From assembly GCA_027334165.1 (NCBI GenBank), contig DAHWXM010000019.1, forward strand, positions 1 through 64,000: 64,000 nucleotides of DNA, in the 5' to 3' direction. The position numbers and the translations under genes were made by a program. Position 1 is the stretch's first letter. Every line of letters begins with the position of its first letter. Under the pieces are notes generated by a model. It saw only the letters and a list, made by a program, of their open reading frames with translations, had not been told where the DNA came from and searched no databases. Shown one piece after another: positions 25,832 through 35,706 of this stretch. This stretch comes from Microcaldota archaeon (GTDB lineage: Archaea; Micrarchaeota; Micrarchaeia; Micrarchaeales; CABMGC01).

Positions 25832-27112
25832 ATGTCAAGGATACTTCTAGATACGTACGGATGCACCCTCAATGGTGCCGACAGCGATATAATGCAGGCG
25901 GCGCTAGAAAGGGAAGGGCACAGTGTTTACAGAGGGGATGCCAATATAGCTGGTTCGTACGACTATGTGATAATAAACACATGCACGGTGAAAAAGCCGA
26001 CGGAACAGAAGATACTCAGCAGAATAGACAAGGCACGGCACATGGGTAAAAAACTCATCGTTGCGGGATGTATGGTTGGCGCAAACCGCGAAAAGGTGTT
26101 GAGGCATGCACCAGATTCCAGCATCTTGAACACGGGCAATGTGGGCAATGTGTCTGAAGTCATCGCATCCATTTCCGCAGGAAGAGATGCGAATGCTGTT
26201 ACGCGAGTGCTGCCGGACAAGGCAGGATTGTTAGTGGCAAGAGGAGGAACTGTAGCAAGGATACCGATAAGTGAGGGGTGCCTTAGTAATTGTTCTTTCT
26301 GCGAGACAAAATTTGCCAGGGGACCGTTGCACAGTTTTGATCACGCTGTAATAGTAAGGGCAGTAGGAAGGGCCGTTGAAGCAGGCGCGCGTGAGATAGA
26401 ATTGACTTCGCAGGATGTCGGGGCGTATGGAAGGGATACTGGAACGGACATAGCCGAACTCGCTTCTGCCGTATGCGACATAGATGGAGATTTCAAGGTA
26501 AGGATAGGGATGCTAAATCCGGAACACCTGCCCAGATACATGGATAGGCTGATAGATGCATTCGGAAGGGGCAAACTGTACAGGTTTGTGCACCTGCCGG
26601 TGCAGTCTGGCAGCGATGCGGTCCTGCGCAGCATGCGCAGGAGATACTCGGTGTCTGAATACAGCGCGATGGTCAGAGAGTTCCAATCTCGAATAGATGA
26701 CATCAGTGTGGCAACAGATATGATAGTCGGATACCCAACAGAGACGGAGACAGACTTCGTCAGGTCGGTTGAGCTCATAGAAGAACTCGGATTCAGCAGA
26801 ATCAACATATCGCGTTTTGGAGCCATGGATCACACCGATGCCGCAAGGCTACCAAAATTAGATGACAGGCTTGTCAAGGAGCGCGCTGCAAGAATGCACA
26901 GGATAGCCAGGATACATGAGATTAATGCGTTGGCTAAGATAATGGGAAAACGAGTGCGGGTGCTCGCCACCGAGATAAACCACGGCTCATTGCTAGGAAG
27001 GGACGACGCATACAGACAGATAGCGATAGAAGGGGAGAATGTGCAGCCTGGGCAGATCCTGACTGCGGAAGTCTATGCGAGCAGCCCGGTATGTTTAATA
27101 GCAAGAGCGTGA
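25832..27112 (+). CDS. tRNA t6A37 methylthiotransferase (MtaB/CDKAL1-type radical SAM)
   Basis: Adds a methylthio group to t6A37 in tRNAs reading ANN codons. The 426 residues have the N-terminal MTTase domain with its cysteines (DTYGCTLNGADSD, VINTCTVKKPTE, VAGCMVG), the radical SAM cluster CLSNCSFCETKFARG and a degenerate C-terminal TRAM domain (GKRVRVLATEINHGS). The pattern is that of archaeal and eukaryotic e-MtaB rather than MiaB or RimO. The methyltransferase gene follows with a 23-base gap, so the two tRNA-modification genes probably share a message. TATA-like GGATATAAAAATATAC lies at about 25782-25797. Confidence 0.92.
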   Translation: MSRILLDTYGCTLNGADSDIMQAALEREGHSVYRGDANIAGSYDYVIINTCTVKKPTEQKILSRIDKARHMGKKLIVAGCMVGANREKVLRHAPDSSILNTGNVGNVSEVIASISAGRDANAVTRVLPDKAGLLVARGGTVARIPISEGCLSNCSFCETKFARGPLHSFDHAVIVRAVGRAVEAGAREIELTSQDVGAYGRDTGTDIAELASAVCDIDGDFKVRIGMLNPEHLPRYMDRLIDAFGRGKLYRFVHLPVQSGSDAVLRSMRRRYSVSEYSAMVREFQSRIDDISVATDMIVGYPTETETDFVRSVELIEELGFSRINISRFGAMDHTDAARLPKLDDRLVKERAARMHRIARIHEINALAKIMGKRVRVLATEINHGSLLGRDDAYRQIAIEGENVQPGQILTAEVYASSPVCLIARA

Positions 27113-27135
27113 GAATATCATCGAGGGTGTTCTGC

Positions 27136-27744
27136 ATGTTCATATATCCACAGATTTATAGGAGGCTTAAGCGTGGGCCGCAGGTCATACTGCCAAAGGA
27201 CATTGGGATACTAATGGCATACCTTGGCATCTGCAAGGAGGACGTCGGCATGGATGCGGGAAGTGGAAGCGGATGGCTAGCCGTCAGTCTGGGCAGAGTG
27301 TGTAAGAAAGTATACAGTTACGACGTGCGGGAGGATTTTAGCAAAATAGCTGCGCACAATGCCCGCCTGCTTGGTCTTGAAAACATCGAATTTAAGGTAG
27401 GTGATGTCACTAAGAAGATCCATGAGAAGGGACTTGATTTTGCCATACTGGACCTCCCTGATTCTGACAAGGCGCTTGCGAATGTGAAGAAGGCGTTGAA
27501 GGACAATGGAGGAGTAGCGGGTTACCTTCCACACATGGAACAGGTAAAAAAATTCGTGATGAGGCTCGACGCGCTTGGATTTACGGATGTGTACACGGTT
27601 GAGGTCATAGTGAGGGATATGCTAGTGCGGAAAGAGGGCGTGCGACCATCAACAAAAGGGATCTGGCATACGGCTTACCTAGTATTCGCAAGAAAAACGA
27701 CTGCACGGGTGGCCGGAACCGCGGGAATGCGTGATCCTAAATGA
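27136..27744 (+). CDS. TrmI-like tRNA (adenine-58-N1) methyltransferase
   Basis: SAM-dependent Rossmann methyltransferase. The N-terminal segment YRRLKRGPQVILPKDIGILM is the hallmark of archaeal TrmI, followed by motif I VGMDAGSGSGWLAVSLG, the acidic YSYDVREDF, and FAILDLPDSDKAL as motif IV (aspartate-rich DLP). 202 residues from ATG 27136, a little shorter than the usual 250 because the N-terminal beta domain is reduced. The track start at 27091 would overlap the MtaB gene; GGGTG lies upstream of 27136. Convergent with rfcS, whose stop adjoins. TrmI makes m1A58 or m1A57/58 in archaea. Confidence 0.85.
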   Translation: MFIYPQIYRRLKRGPQVILPKDIGILMAYLGICKEDVGMDAGSGSGWLAVSLGRVCKKVYSYDVREDFSKIAAHNARLLGLENIEFKVGDVTKKIHEKGLDFAILDLPDSDKALANVKKALKDNGGVAGYLPHMEQVKKFVMRLDALGFTDVYTVEVIVRDMLVRKEGVRPSTKGIWHTAYLVFARKTTARVAGTAGMRDPK

Positions 27745-28710
27745 CTACGTATCCTTTGGTATGAGAGCCATGCTCGCGAGCATTGATTCGAGCTGTATCC
27801 GGTCGTTAGCGCCCTCGACTATACGGAAGTTGTAATCACCTACCATGCTTATTATCCTAAGCTTTACCCTGTTGTCTATGTCTAGGTTCAGTGCCTCCCG
27901 GTAACACTGTATCAGTATGTCCTCCCCACTCATGCCCTGCGACAGTATAAGGGAGTTAAGCTCGGTTCTTGCCTTGACGAATTCGCCGGACAATGCATAC
28001 TTGAGCATTGATACGATCTCCTTTGGGCGGGCCCTGGCAGCTATCTCGTAGATTGCCGCCTCTGAAACCTTCTTCTCAGACACAGCGGTGCTCTGCATAA
28101 TGTTTGTTAGCTTCCTGAGATCGCCATCACTCACGTATATCAGCGCGGTTATTGCCTTCTCATCTATCTCAAGCCCCTCAGTAACGGCTATCCTCTTGAT
28201 GTACTCGCGCATTTCATCCTCTTTTAATGGCTTGAACCGGAGGACGACGCACCTGCTCTGTATTGGCTCGATTATCTTGCTGGCGTAATTTGCACTTAAT
28301 ATGAAGCGCGTGGATGAGGAGTACTTCTCCATTGTACGCCTCAACGCATGCTGCGCTTCCGAGGTAAGCGCATCGGCTTCGTCCAGAAATATTATCTTTA
28401 CTAAGCCATTAGACAGGGGAAGCGTGCGTGCAAATTCCTTTACCCTTCCGCGTATGACGTCTATTCCCCTTGCATCAGAAGCGTTCAGCTCCAGGAAAGC
28501 CGCATTAATGTCTTCGCCGTATAGTTCCTTGGCCATGGCTATTGCAGAGGTCGTCTTTCCCACCCCTGCCGGTCCGCCGAATATCATGCTTGGAAAGGTT
28601 TTTGCATTGACAAATTCCTTCAGCTTGTCCACTATTGCAGTCTGACCTATCACTTCGGATAGTCTTGCGGGCCGATACTTCTCCGTCCAAGGTTTTTCAG
28701 TAGCATCCAT
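27745..28710 (-). CDS. rfcS: Replication factor C small subunit
   Basis: AAA+ clamp-loader subunit that loads PCNA. The 321 residues show KYRPARLSEVIGQ, Walker A GGPAGVGKTTSAIAMA, Walker B LDEADALTSEAQHALRRTME, sensor SANYASKIIEPIQSRC with the SRC arginine finger, and the C-terminal collar domain. Length is standard for archaeal RfcS. The large subunit rfcL is not in this window. A TATA-like CTTTATAG on the minus strand lies at about 28754-28762. Confidence 0.96.
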   Translation of the reverse strand: MDATEKPWTEKYRPARLSEVIGQTAIVDKLKEFVNAKTFPSMIFGGPAGVGKTTSAIAMAKELYGEDINAAFLELNASDARGIDVIRGRVKEFARTLPLSNGLVKIIFLDEADALTSEAQHALRRTMEKYSSSTRFILSANYASKIIEPIQSRCVVLRFKPLKEDEMREYIKRIAVTEGLEIDEKAITALIYVSDGDLRKLTNIMQSTAVSEKKVSEAAIYEIAARARPKEIVSMLKYALSGEFVKARTELNSLILSQGMSGEDILIQCYREALNLDIDNRVKLRIISMVGDYNFRIVEGANDRIQLESMLASMALIPKDT

Positions 28711-28829
28711 GTGATCAGCAATAAGTAGTAATATTGATTCGCTGGAAAAAGCTATAAAGTTATTCCACCCCTTCGCCGCGTGGGTTTGAACAAAAACGTG
28801 AATCTCTCGCCATTTGGTTTTGGATAAGG

Positions 28830-28870
28830 ACGGGATGTGTATGCAGTTACATGCAGCAAGGCTGTCCCGT
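28830..28870. repeat. Hairpin-forming inverted repeat in the rfcS-carA intergenic region
   Basis: ACGGGA at 28830-28835 pairs with TCCCGT at 28865-28870; the loop itself contains TGCA-GTTACA-TGCA. It lies directly before the TATA-like ATTTAAATT at about 28871-28879 upstream of carA. It could be a protein-binding site or a small structured RNA. The rest of this 267-base gap shows TATA-like elements and a pyrimidine-rich stretch before carA but no ORF. Confidence 0.35.
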
Positions 28871-28977
28871 ATTTAAATTCGTTTCATTTAATAGACTTGA
28901 TTATATGAGGGATACGCCGATTGTTGCGTCTTTCCTTTTCCGTTCCTTCCGTTGTCTAAGTTCAGGGGTCGATTTAA

Positions 28978-30069
28978 ATGGCTGAGCGTAAGGCATGGCT
29001 CTATCTGGAGGATGGTACAGTGATGGAGGGCAGGGGATTCGGCGGAACATCCAGACGTGGGGGAGAAGTCGTCTTCACCACGGCCATGAATGGATACCCA
29101 GAAAGCCTTACGGATCCTTCTTACCTGGGACAGATACTCATTATAACGCATCCACTCGTGGGAAACTATGGTGTCCCTAGTCCGAAATTTTTAAACGGCA
29201 GGCTACTGAACTTCGAAGCCGAAATGATAAGCGTCGAGGGACTTATCGTAAGCGAGCTTACTGAGGGCAGCAATTATGAGGAGAGAAAAAGCCTCGAATC
29301 ATGGTTCATGGAAAGTAACGTCCCTGGGTTGTCGGGCATAGACACGCGAGAGCTGGTAAAAAAGATACGCGATAATGGAGTCATGCGAGGAATTATCTCA
29401 CAGGAAAAACTGTACCAACCGCTCGCAGAATTTGCATCCCAGGAACCGCTCTGCCTTGTCAAAAAGGCATCCGTCAGCCAACCTATCGAATACGCGGGAA
29501 GTAGGAGAGGAAACATAGTCATTGTTGATCTTGGCGCGAAGCAGGGTATAGTAAACTGCCTTGCGGATACAGGATACACGATAGTGAAGGTGCCGTACGA
29601 TTCTGATGAAAACAGGATAATGAATTACGATCCGGTAGGCATCGTGTACAGCAATGGGCCCGGAAATCCCAATGAACTCAAACGGCAGGCGGAAGAGCTA
29701 TCAAAACTTCTAGAACGCAACATACCTACGCTTGGAATATGCCTTGGGCATCAGGTGGCAGTCTTGGCGCTTGGGGGTGAAGTTGAAAAGATGAAGTATG
29801 GTCATAGAGCCATCAACAAGGCGGTTCTTGAGCGAGGCAGCGGAAGATCTTACATCACAACGCATAACCACGGATACGCGGCGTCGGGAAAGGGCATAGA
29901 CAAATCCGACGTCTGGTTTGTGAGCCCTGATGACGGAATCATAGAAGGCCTTCGAAGAGGGAACCTTATGACGACGCAATTCCATCCAGAAGCAAGGCCA
30001 GGACCGAGGGATACCGAATTCGTGTTCGGGCTTTTTGAAAAGATGATTGAAAATGCAAGACACCCTTAA
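28978..30069 (+). CDS. carA: Carbamoyl-phosphate synthase small (glutaminase) subunit
   Basis: Supplies ammonia from glutamine to CarB. The 363 residues have the N-terminal CPSase small-chain domain (AWLYLEDGTVMEGRGFGG, TAMNGYPESLTDPSY, GIDTRELVKKIR) and a class I amidotransferase domain with GICLGHQVAVLALGG (Cys near 253), THNHGYA and the catalytic TQFHPEARPGP. A stop codon sits immediately upstream of ATG 28978 in frame, so this start is firm. The gene overlaps carB by 17 bases. The product feeds both pyrimidine and citrulline routes. Confidence 0.97.
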   Translation: MAERKAWLYLEDGTVMEGRGFGGTSRRGGEVVFTTAMNGYPESLTDPSYLGQILIITHPLVGNYGVPSPKFLNGRLLNFEAEMISVEGLIVSELTEGSNYEERKSLESWFMESNVPGLSGIDTRELVKKIRDNGVMRGIISQEKLYQPLAEFASQEPLCLVKKASVSQPIEYAGSRRGNIVIVDLGAKQGIVNCLADTGYTIVKVPYDSDENRIMNYDPVGIVYSNGPGNPNELKRQAEELSKLLERNIPTLGICLGHQVAVLALGGEVEKMKYGHRAINKAVLERGSGRSYITTHNHGYAASGKGIDKSDVWFVSPDDGIIEGLRRGNLMTTQFHPEARPGPRDTEFVFGLFEKMIENARHP

Positions 30070-33000
30070 AAAGATTCTGATAATAGGCTCCGGAGGGATA
30101 AAGATAGCTGAGGCTGCGGAATTCGATTACAGCGGAAGTCAGGCGCTCAAGGCTCTGAGGGAAGAGGGCATAGAAAGCGTAATAGTGAATCCAAACATCG
30201 CAACGATACAGACAAGCAAGAACATGGCCGACAGGATTTACCTGCTTCCTGTGACCGGAGAATTCATAGAAAAAGTGATAGAGAAAGAAAGGCCGGATGG
30301 CATAATGGTAGGATTTGGGGGGCAGAGCGCACTTAACGCTGGCGTTGACCTTTACAAAAAAGGTGTGTTGGAAAGATACAACGTCAGGATACTAGGAACA
30401 GATATCAAAAAAGTCGAGATAGCCCTTAGCCGAGAGCGCTTCAAGAATCGAATGAAGGAACTAGGAATAACGGTACCTCCGAGCATCTCCGCTTCCAGTC
30501 AGGAAGAAGCGGTGCGCGGAGCAAAAACGCTCAGGTATCCAATAATGATACGTGCAAGCTTCAGTCTTGGGGGGAGGGGATCAGTAATAGCGCGTAATGA
30601 AAAGGAACTTGTTGAAGGGCTAGACAAGGCCTTTGCGCAAAGCGGCACAGGAGAGATACTACTTGAGGAGCATCTCAGAGGCTGGAAGGAGATAGAGTAT
30701 GAAGTGGTAAGGGATAGGCTCGGAAACTGTGCGGTCACCGCATGTATAGAGAATCTGGACCCGATGGGGATCCATACCGGGGAATCGATGGTTGTGACAC
30801 CGCCCCAGACGCTCAACGACAACGATTATCAGAATATGAGAAGCGTCGCGATAAGAGTTGCGGAGGACATGAAACTTGTTGGAGAATGCAACGTTCAGTT
30901 CGCATTAAACCCTTCCAATGGTGAGTTCTGCGTCATAGAGACAAATCCGAGAATGTCGAGATCCAGCGCGCTGGCGAGCAAGGCAACGGGATACCCGCTT
31001 GCGTACGTGAGCGCAAAATTGGCGTTAGGCTACAGCTTGTATGAAATAAAGAATACCGTCTCGGGGTCGACGACGGCATGCTTTGAGCCCAGCCTTGACT
31101 ACGTAACGATAAAGGCGGCAAGATGGGACATGGAGAAATTCGACGGAATTAGCAGAAGCTTGGGCACTGAAATGAAAAGCACCGGTGAGATAATGAGCGT
31201 AGGCAGAGGCCTCGAAGAGGCGATGCAAAAGGCCGTGCGTATGCTGGACATCGGAGAACCGGGACTTGTCGGGGGGAAAATTTACGGCTCGATAGATTTG
31301 GACACAACGGACGTGTTGAGTGCACTCGAAGAAAAAATGCCTTATTGGTTTCTCTACGCTGCCCGGGCGATGAGGGATGGGATCGGGACAGAGGAATTGC
31401 ACGAAATCACACACGTGGACAGATTCTTCCTGAAAAAAATCGAGAAGGTAGTGAGATTTTACGAAAGCAACAAGGGCAAAAAACTCGAGGGAGAAGATGC
31501 AGATATGGCAAGGCGCCTCGGCTTTTCTGAGTCGCAGTTAAGCATCGAATCGGCGATGCCGAAGATAAAAAGGATAGACACAGTTGCTGGAGAGTGGCCG
31601 GCAGACACCAATTATCTATATTCAACGTTTAACGGTAGCACAAGCGATTCCGCACCGGATAAGAGAGGAGGCGTGCTGGTTGTCGGGGCAGGGGGCTTCA
31701 GGATAGGAACGTCGCTTGAATTTGATTGGAGCACCGTATCACTTGTCAGGGGGTTCGGAGGGATGCGGAGAAGCGCCGTGCTCAACTGCAATCCAGAGAC
31801 GGTTTCCACAGATTGGGATGAAATAGGGGAGTTGTATTTTGACGAGATAACTGAAGACACAGTTGCAAAAATATATTCGTATGGAAAATTCGACAATGTT
31901 GCATTGTTTACAGCCGGACAGGCAGGAAACAACATAGCTACGGGACTTGAGAGGCGTGGTGTAAAGATCTACGGATCGTCGGCAAACGCAATCGACACTG
32001 CGGAAGACAGGGAGAAATTCTCCAGGCTTGCCGAGAGTATAGGTATACGCCAGCCGGATTGGATCGTGGCAGTATCAGCCGCGGAAGCGGAAAAATTCGC
32101 GGATTCTGTGGGATTCCCTGTAATAATAAGGCCAAGTTACGTGCTGAGCGGATCGGCAATGAAGAGAGTGAACAACAAGGAGGAATTGCACATGTACATC
32201 AGAAGCGCGGCGGAAGTTTCCAAAAAGCACCCGGTAGTGATTTCTAAGTATCTGGACAATAGCATTGAGGCAGAACTTGATTGCGCCGCGGACTCTAAGA
32301 ACGTGATAGGGATAGGCATGACGCACATAGAGGAAGCAGGAGTGCACAGCGGTGACGCTACGATAGTTACACCTTGCACAATTTCGGCTTACGGGATTAT
32401 GAAGGAAGTCGCCCTAAGGCTTACTAACGAGATGGCTATACGCGGTCCATTCAACATACAGTTCGTGGTGAATGGCAATGACGTGTACGTAATAGAGCTT
32501 AACCTAAGGGCAAGCAGGTCAATGCCATACTCTTCAAAAGCCGTAGGGATAAACCTGATAGAGCATGCGATAACTGGCATCGATGGCGCGTTTGACTTTA
32601 ATGGCTTTCACGAGCCAGAGCATGGCGCATACTTGGTGAAATCGCCGCAATTCTCTTGGAGCCAGCTGAGAGGGGCTTACCCGCATCTTGGCCCAGAGAT
32701 GAGAAGTACAGGAGAAGTGGCCGCTTTCGGAAAGACAATCGATGATGCTCTCATAAAGAGCTGGCTTGGTGCAACGCCAAATATGGTTCCAAAATCAAAG
32801 GTGCTAGTATATGGCGTATCCAATGTGCATAACCTTGAGGTTGCGGCAAGAACCCTTGGATCGGAAAACACACTCACGCTTTCTGGAGCCGCGATAGATG
32901 ATGCAGCAACGATCAGCGCAGACGAAGCAGTACGGATGATGAGAAGGAGGGAGATTGGCCTAGTGGCAACGGATGGAGATGTGCGAGGCATAGATTATAC

Positions 33001-33124
33001 GGTACGCAGGGCTGCGGCAGACCTGAACACACCACTCGTGCTTAACGGGAAACTCGCCGAAAGGCTGGCTGGAGCGATGAGTGCTGAAGAAATCACGTGC
33101 ATGGAGATGAGCGAATATAGTTAG
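30053..33124 (+). CDS. carB: Carbamoyl-phosphate synthase large subunit
   Basis: Forms carbamoyl phosphate from bicarbonate, ammonia and two ATP. The 1023 residues contain the two homologous ATP-grasp halves: first half with IIGSGGIKIAEAAEFDYSG, ASFSLGGRGSVIA and NVQFALNPSNGEFCVIETNPR; second half with VVGAGGFRIGTSLEFDWS, PSYVLSGSAMKRV and NIQFVVNGNDVYVIELNLR. A shortened MGS-like allosteric domain closes the protein (GLVATDGDVRGIDYTV). The track start is a TTG at 30047; ATG 30053 is preferred. Length is slightly below the 1070 of bacterial enzymes, mainly at the C-terminus. Confidence 0.97.
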   Translation: MQDTLKKILIIGSGGIKIAEAAEFDYSGSQALKALREEGIESVIVNPNIATIQTSKNMADRIYLLPVTGEFIEKVIEKERPDGIMVGFGGQSALNAGVDLYKKGVLERYNVRILGTDIKKVEIALSRERFKNRMKELGITVPPSISASSQEEAVRGAKTLRYPIMIRASFSLGGRGSVIARNEKELVEGLDKAFAQSGTGEILLEEHLRGWKEIEYEVVRDRLGNCAVTACIENLDPMGIHTGESMVVTPPQTLNDNDYQNMRSVAIRVAEDMKLVGECNVQFALNPSNGEFCVIETNPRMSRSSALASKATGYPLAYVSAKLALGYSLYEIKNTVSGSTTACFEPSLDYVTIKAARWDMEKFDGISRSLGTEMKSTGEIMSVGRGLEEAMQKAVRMLDIGEPGLVGGKIYGSIDLDTTDVLSALEEKMPYWFLYAARAMRDGIGTEELHEITHVDRFFLKKIEKVVRFYESNKGKKLEGEDADMARRLGFSESQLSIESAMPKIKRIDTVAGEWPADTNYLYSTFNGSTSDSAPDKRGGVLVVGAGGFRIGTSLEFDWSTVSLVRGFGGMRRSAVLNCNPETVSTDWDEIGELYFDEITEDTVAKIYSYGKFDNVALFTAGQAGNNIATGLERRGVKIYGSSANAIDTAEDREKFSRLAESIGIRQPDWIVAVSAAEAEKFADSVGFPVIIRPSYVLSGSAMKRVNNKEELHMYIRSAAEVSKKHPVVISKYLDNSIEAELDCAADSKNVIGIGMTHIEEAGVHSGDATIVTPCTISAYGIMKEVALRLTNEMAIRGPFNIQFVVNGNDVYVIELNLRASRSMPYSSKAVGINLIEHAITGIDGAFDFNGFHEPEHGAYLVKSPQFSWSQLRGAYPHLGPEMRSTGEVAAFGKTIDDALIKSWLGATPNMVPKSKVLVYGVSNVHNLEVAARTLGSENTLTLSGAAIDDAATISADEAVRMMRRREIGLVATDGDVRGIDYTVRRAAADLNTPLVLNGKLAERLAGAMSAEEITCMEMSEYS

Positions 33125-33149
33125 GCTTGCAGATAGGAACGATGCGGAT

Positions 33150-34595
33150 TTATTTCACGCACATATAATTGGCCGGCAGGTATATGGAAAATGCGGGGTA
33201 CTTGAACTGCGCATACGTGCCAGGCATTAGACTCACACTCCCACCACAATAATCCTGTGCACTTATATTGTAGAACAACAAGAAGGGCATTCTAGCCACG
33301 GTGGAATTGCAATAGTATGGGGAATAGGTAGTCACGTTGTAATAATCCATGTATGGCCATGCGTTGGAAACTATAGAACAGCCGGAAATGCCAGTGCTCT
33401 TCAACGCGGAGACAGCATCGGAGAGCACAGGATTCTTGGAATCCACGCTGCCGTGTAGATTAAACCCCGAATGTGCCAAATTAAAACACGTTGCGATCAT
33501 GAGGACCATGCTTGTGCCAAAGACCGCATATGGCATTGCCTTCTCGCTCGCGCGTTTTCCAAACAGCATCATGTTCCCAATTCGACTTCGGTCCAGAACA
33601 ACGGCCACCAACATCGATGCGCTAAGATAAACTAGGAAGCCCAATCTTATCGCACCTTGCGCATTGTCGAATGAAAATGCAAATCCTGCAATAGACAGCA
33701 GAAGAGATACAAACAATATCGTAATCCCGCGTTCCGCGATGAACTCATGCGTCCTTATGCTGCGCCTTAATTTTTTACCATCATTTAGCCGATGCGCTGC
33801 CCAAAAACATGCAGCCACTGCCAAGACCATAGCAAGTATCACAATGGGATACCAGAGCACCAAGCCGAGCATATTTGCGAATGCACCGAGTCCGAGGCTT
33901 TGCTGCTGGGTTTCGGCCAGCTGCAGGAAGTAGCTTTGAAGAGGATCTCCGAAAATGGCCCAGTTCACTGCAAGCCATGGTAATGTCACAAGGGCGAACA
34001 TGCATAGTGAGCGTACTGTGCTCCGACGCTTTCCTACGAATAACAGCATAGGCAAGAGGGCTAGCCCAACGTATTTTGACAGGCCTGCCAGGCCTACCAG
34101 TATGCCGGCTTCAGATCTCTTGGCCACTATAAGCCCCATTGCCAGCATGGAAAAACTTGCCGCCAATATTTCATTGCCGTTGTAGAGTACAGTGTAGCTT
34201 ATAACATAAGGGCTTGCCATTATTGAAGAAAGCATCAGTGGATCCACGTTCAGTGATTTTGCAGTAGCATACGCGGCCAGAAACAGCATGGCCATTAGGA
34301 AGAGAAGGTATGCCGGTAACGCCAGGTTACCCGCAAATAGTATAAACGCGGCGAGGAGGAGGGATGGAAGTGGCTCCCATACGCCATCGAAATAGAAGTT
34401 CTTGCCAACACTTAGTGCATGGGCAGGATTTATCGCATGGCCAAAGCCTTCTGCAACGGACCTTCCATTCAGATAGTGCGATATGAAGTCCCATCCAACA
34501 CCGTTTGTTCTATACACGCCAAGGATCGCAACCGAGCTTATTGTGAATAGGATTATGCCGCCCAGTGCCTTGTACACATTCATTGAATATACCAT
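33150..34595 (-). CDS. GT-C family membrane glycosyltransferase (GT87/PMT-like)
   Basis: Polytopic protein of 481 residues with about 11 membrane helices. The first outer loop has NGVGWDFISHYLNGRS, an acidic catalytic position typical of GT-C enzymes using lipid-phosphate sugars, followed by PLPSLLLAAFIL, and LVGLAGLSKYVGLALLP in the middle, as in GT87-type mannosyltransferases. The C-terminal about 90 residues form an outer domain with several cysteines. Stand-alone gene; TATA-like GCTATAAAA at about 34642-34650. Likely adds one sugar to a glycan on the outer face. Specific donor and acceptor are unknown. Confidence 0.75.
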   Translation of the reverse strand: MVYSMNVYKALGGIILFTISSVAILGVYRTNGVGWDFISHYLNGRSVAEGFGHAINPAHALSVGKNFYFDGVWEPLPSLLLAAFILFAGNLALPAYLLFLMAMLFLAAYATAKSLNVDPLMLSSIMASPYVISYTVLYNGNEILAASFSMLAMGLIVAKRSEAGILVGLAGLSKYVGLALLPMLLFVGKRRSTVRSLCMFALVTLPWLAVNWAIFGDPLQSYFLQLAETQQQSLGLGAFANMLGLVLWYPIVILAMVLAVAACFWAAHRLNDGKKLRRSIRTHEFIAERGITILFVSLLLSIAGFAFSFDNAQGAIRLGFLVYLSASMLVAVVLDRSRIGNMMLFGKRASEKAMPYAVFGTSMVLMIATCFNLAHSGFNLHGSVDSKNPVLSDAVSALKSTGISGCSIVSNAWPYMDYYNVTTYSPYYCNSTVARMPFLLFYNISAQDYCGGSVSLMPGTYAQFKYPAFSIYLPANYMCVK

Positions 34596-34800
34596 GACTT
34601 GGTCTCCTCATTCTCCTCGTCTACTCTTACACAGGTGTGTTTTATAGCCTTTAACATGCATCGTGCACGGAACAAGACCGGAATTAGGATGTTAATGTAT
34701 GAAGTTCGGGATAACATTTCAGTTGCACGTGTCAGCTTGAATTGAACGCCACGCAAAGGCTTAAATTGGCGTGAACCGCATCAGTCTTGATCTACGATTA

Positions 34801-35682
34801 ATGGCAATGGCCAGGGATAGCGTGAGACTGCAATCTGCGATGGAGTACCTGATGACCTACGGATGGGCGATACTCGTCATCGCGGTCGTCCTGGGCGTGC
34901 TGTACTCCATAGGCGTGTTCAACCCCTCAAATTTCGCGCCGAAGGCGCAGTCCGGATCGTGCCAGGTGTTCAGGCCGAACGGTCCGGGAACGAGTTATGA
35001 CTTGAATCTGGAAGGAACGTGCAACGGTGAGCTGCCACAGTACGTTGCCTACTTCAACGGGCAGTCATATTTTCAAATGTCATCAAACCAGTACGTGCCA
35101 ATAGAAGGCAATGCAGTGACTATAACCGCATGGATAAACCCTTCACAGACGTCAAGTGTGGGACAGGTGGTCAGTGTCGGGGGAAATGCATGGAATTACC
35201 TTATTGAAACAGGGACCGAATTCAGCTTCTGTCTCATAGCAAGCAATGGCGGGGGCACTTGCGTGGTGAATCCGAAGCCCCTGCGGAGTAACACATGGTA
35301 CTTTGTGGCGGGGGGATACAATCCGTCAGACACTACGGCTTTTGCGTATATCGATGGTTCCTTGGAGACAAGCAACTTCGGTACGATGTCCTACGAGCCG
35401 CCATACCAAACGGTCAGGATAGGAACATCGCAATCTGGCACGATACAGTTCTTCTCCGGCATGATAGCCAACGTGCAGGTGTACAATGCAACCCTTTCCG
35501 GGGATGATGTGAATGCACTTTATGCGGAGGGAATAGGTGGCGCGCCGATAAAACCGCAGAATCTCGTGGGATGGTGGCCGTTGAACGGAGATGGGAATGA
35601 CTACTCAGGGAACTTAAATGGCGGTACGGGACACAATGTAGAATTTAGCGGCAGTTGGCTTGGAGCGTACGCGACCACGTGA
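34801..35682 (+). CDS. Pilin-like surface protein with class III signal peptide and LamG-like domain
   Basis: A 293-residue secreted protein. The N-terminus has the class III (type IV pilin) layout: basic MAMARDSVRL, then QSAMEYLMTYGWAILVIAVV as the hydrophobic assembly helix, which is strongly characteristic of Micrarchaeota and related DPANN pilins. After about residue 85 it becomes a concanavalin/LamG-like jelly roll: YVAYFNGQSYFQM, VTITAWINPSQTSS, WYFVAGGYNPSDTTAFAYIDG, and the closing LVGWWPLNGDGNDYSG. LamG folds bind sugars or surfaces, so an adhesin is likely. ATG 34801 is preferred; the TATA-like CTTAAATT lies about 40 bases upstream. Not linked to the pilus operon at 42-48 kb. Confidence 0.82.
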   Translation: MAMARDSVRLQSAMEYLMTYGWAILVIAVVLGVLYSIGVFNPSNFAPKAQSGSCQVFRPNGPGTSYDLNLEGTCNGELPQYVAYFNGQSYFQMSSNQYVPIEGNAVTITAWINPSQTSSVGQVVSVGGNAWNYLIETGTEFSFCLIASNGGGTCVVNPKPLRSNTWYFVAGGYNPSDTTAFAYIDGSLETSNFGTMSYEPPYQTVRIGTSQSGTIQFFSGMIANVQVYNATLSGDDVNALYAEGIGGAPIKPQNLVGWWPLNGDGNDYSGNLNGGTGHNVEFSGSWLGAYATT

Positions 35683-35706
35683 ACCATAAACATGTGCGAG
35701 TTTGTG

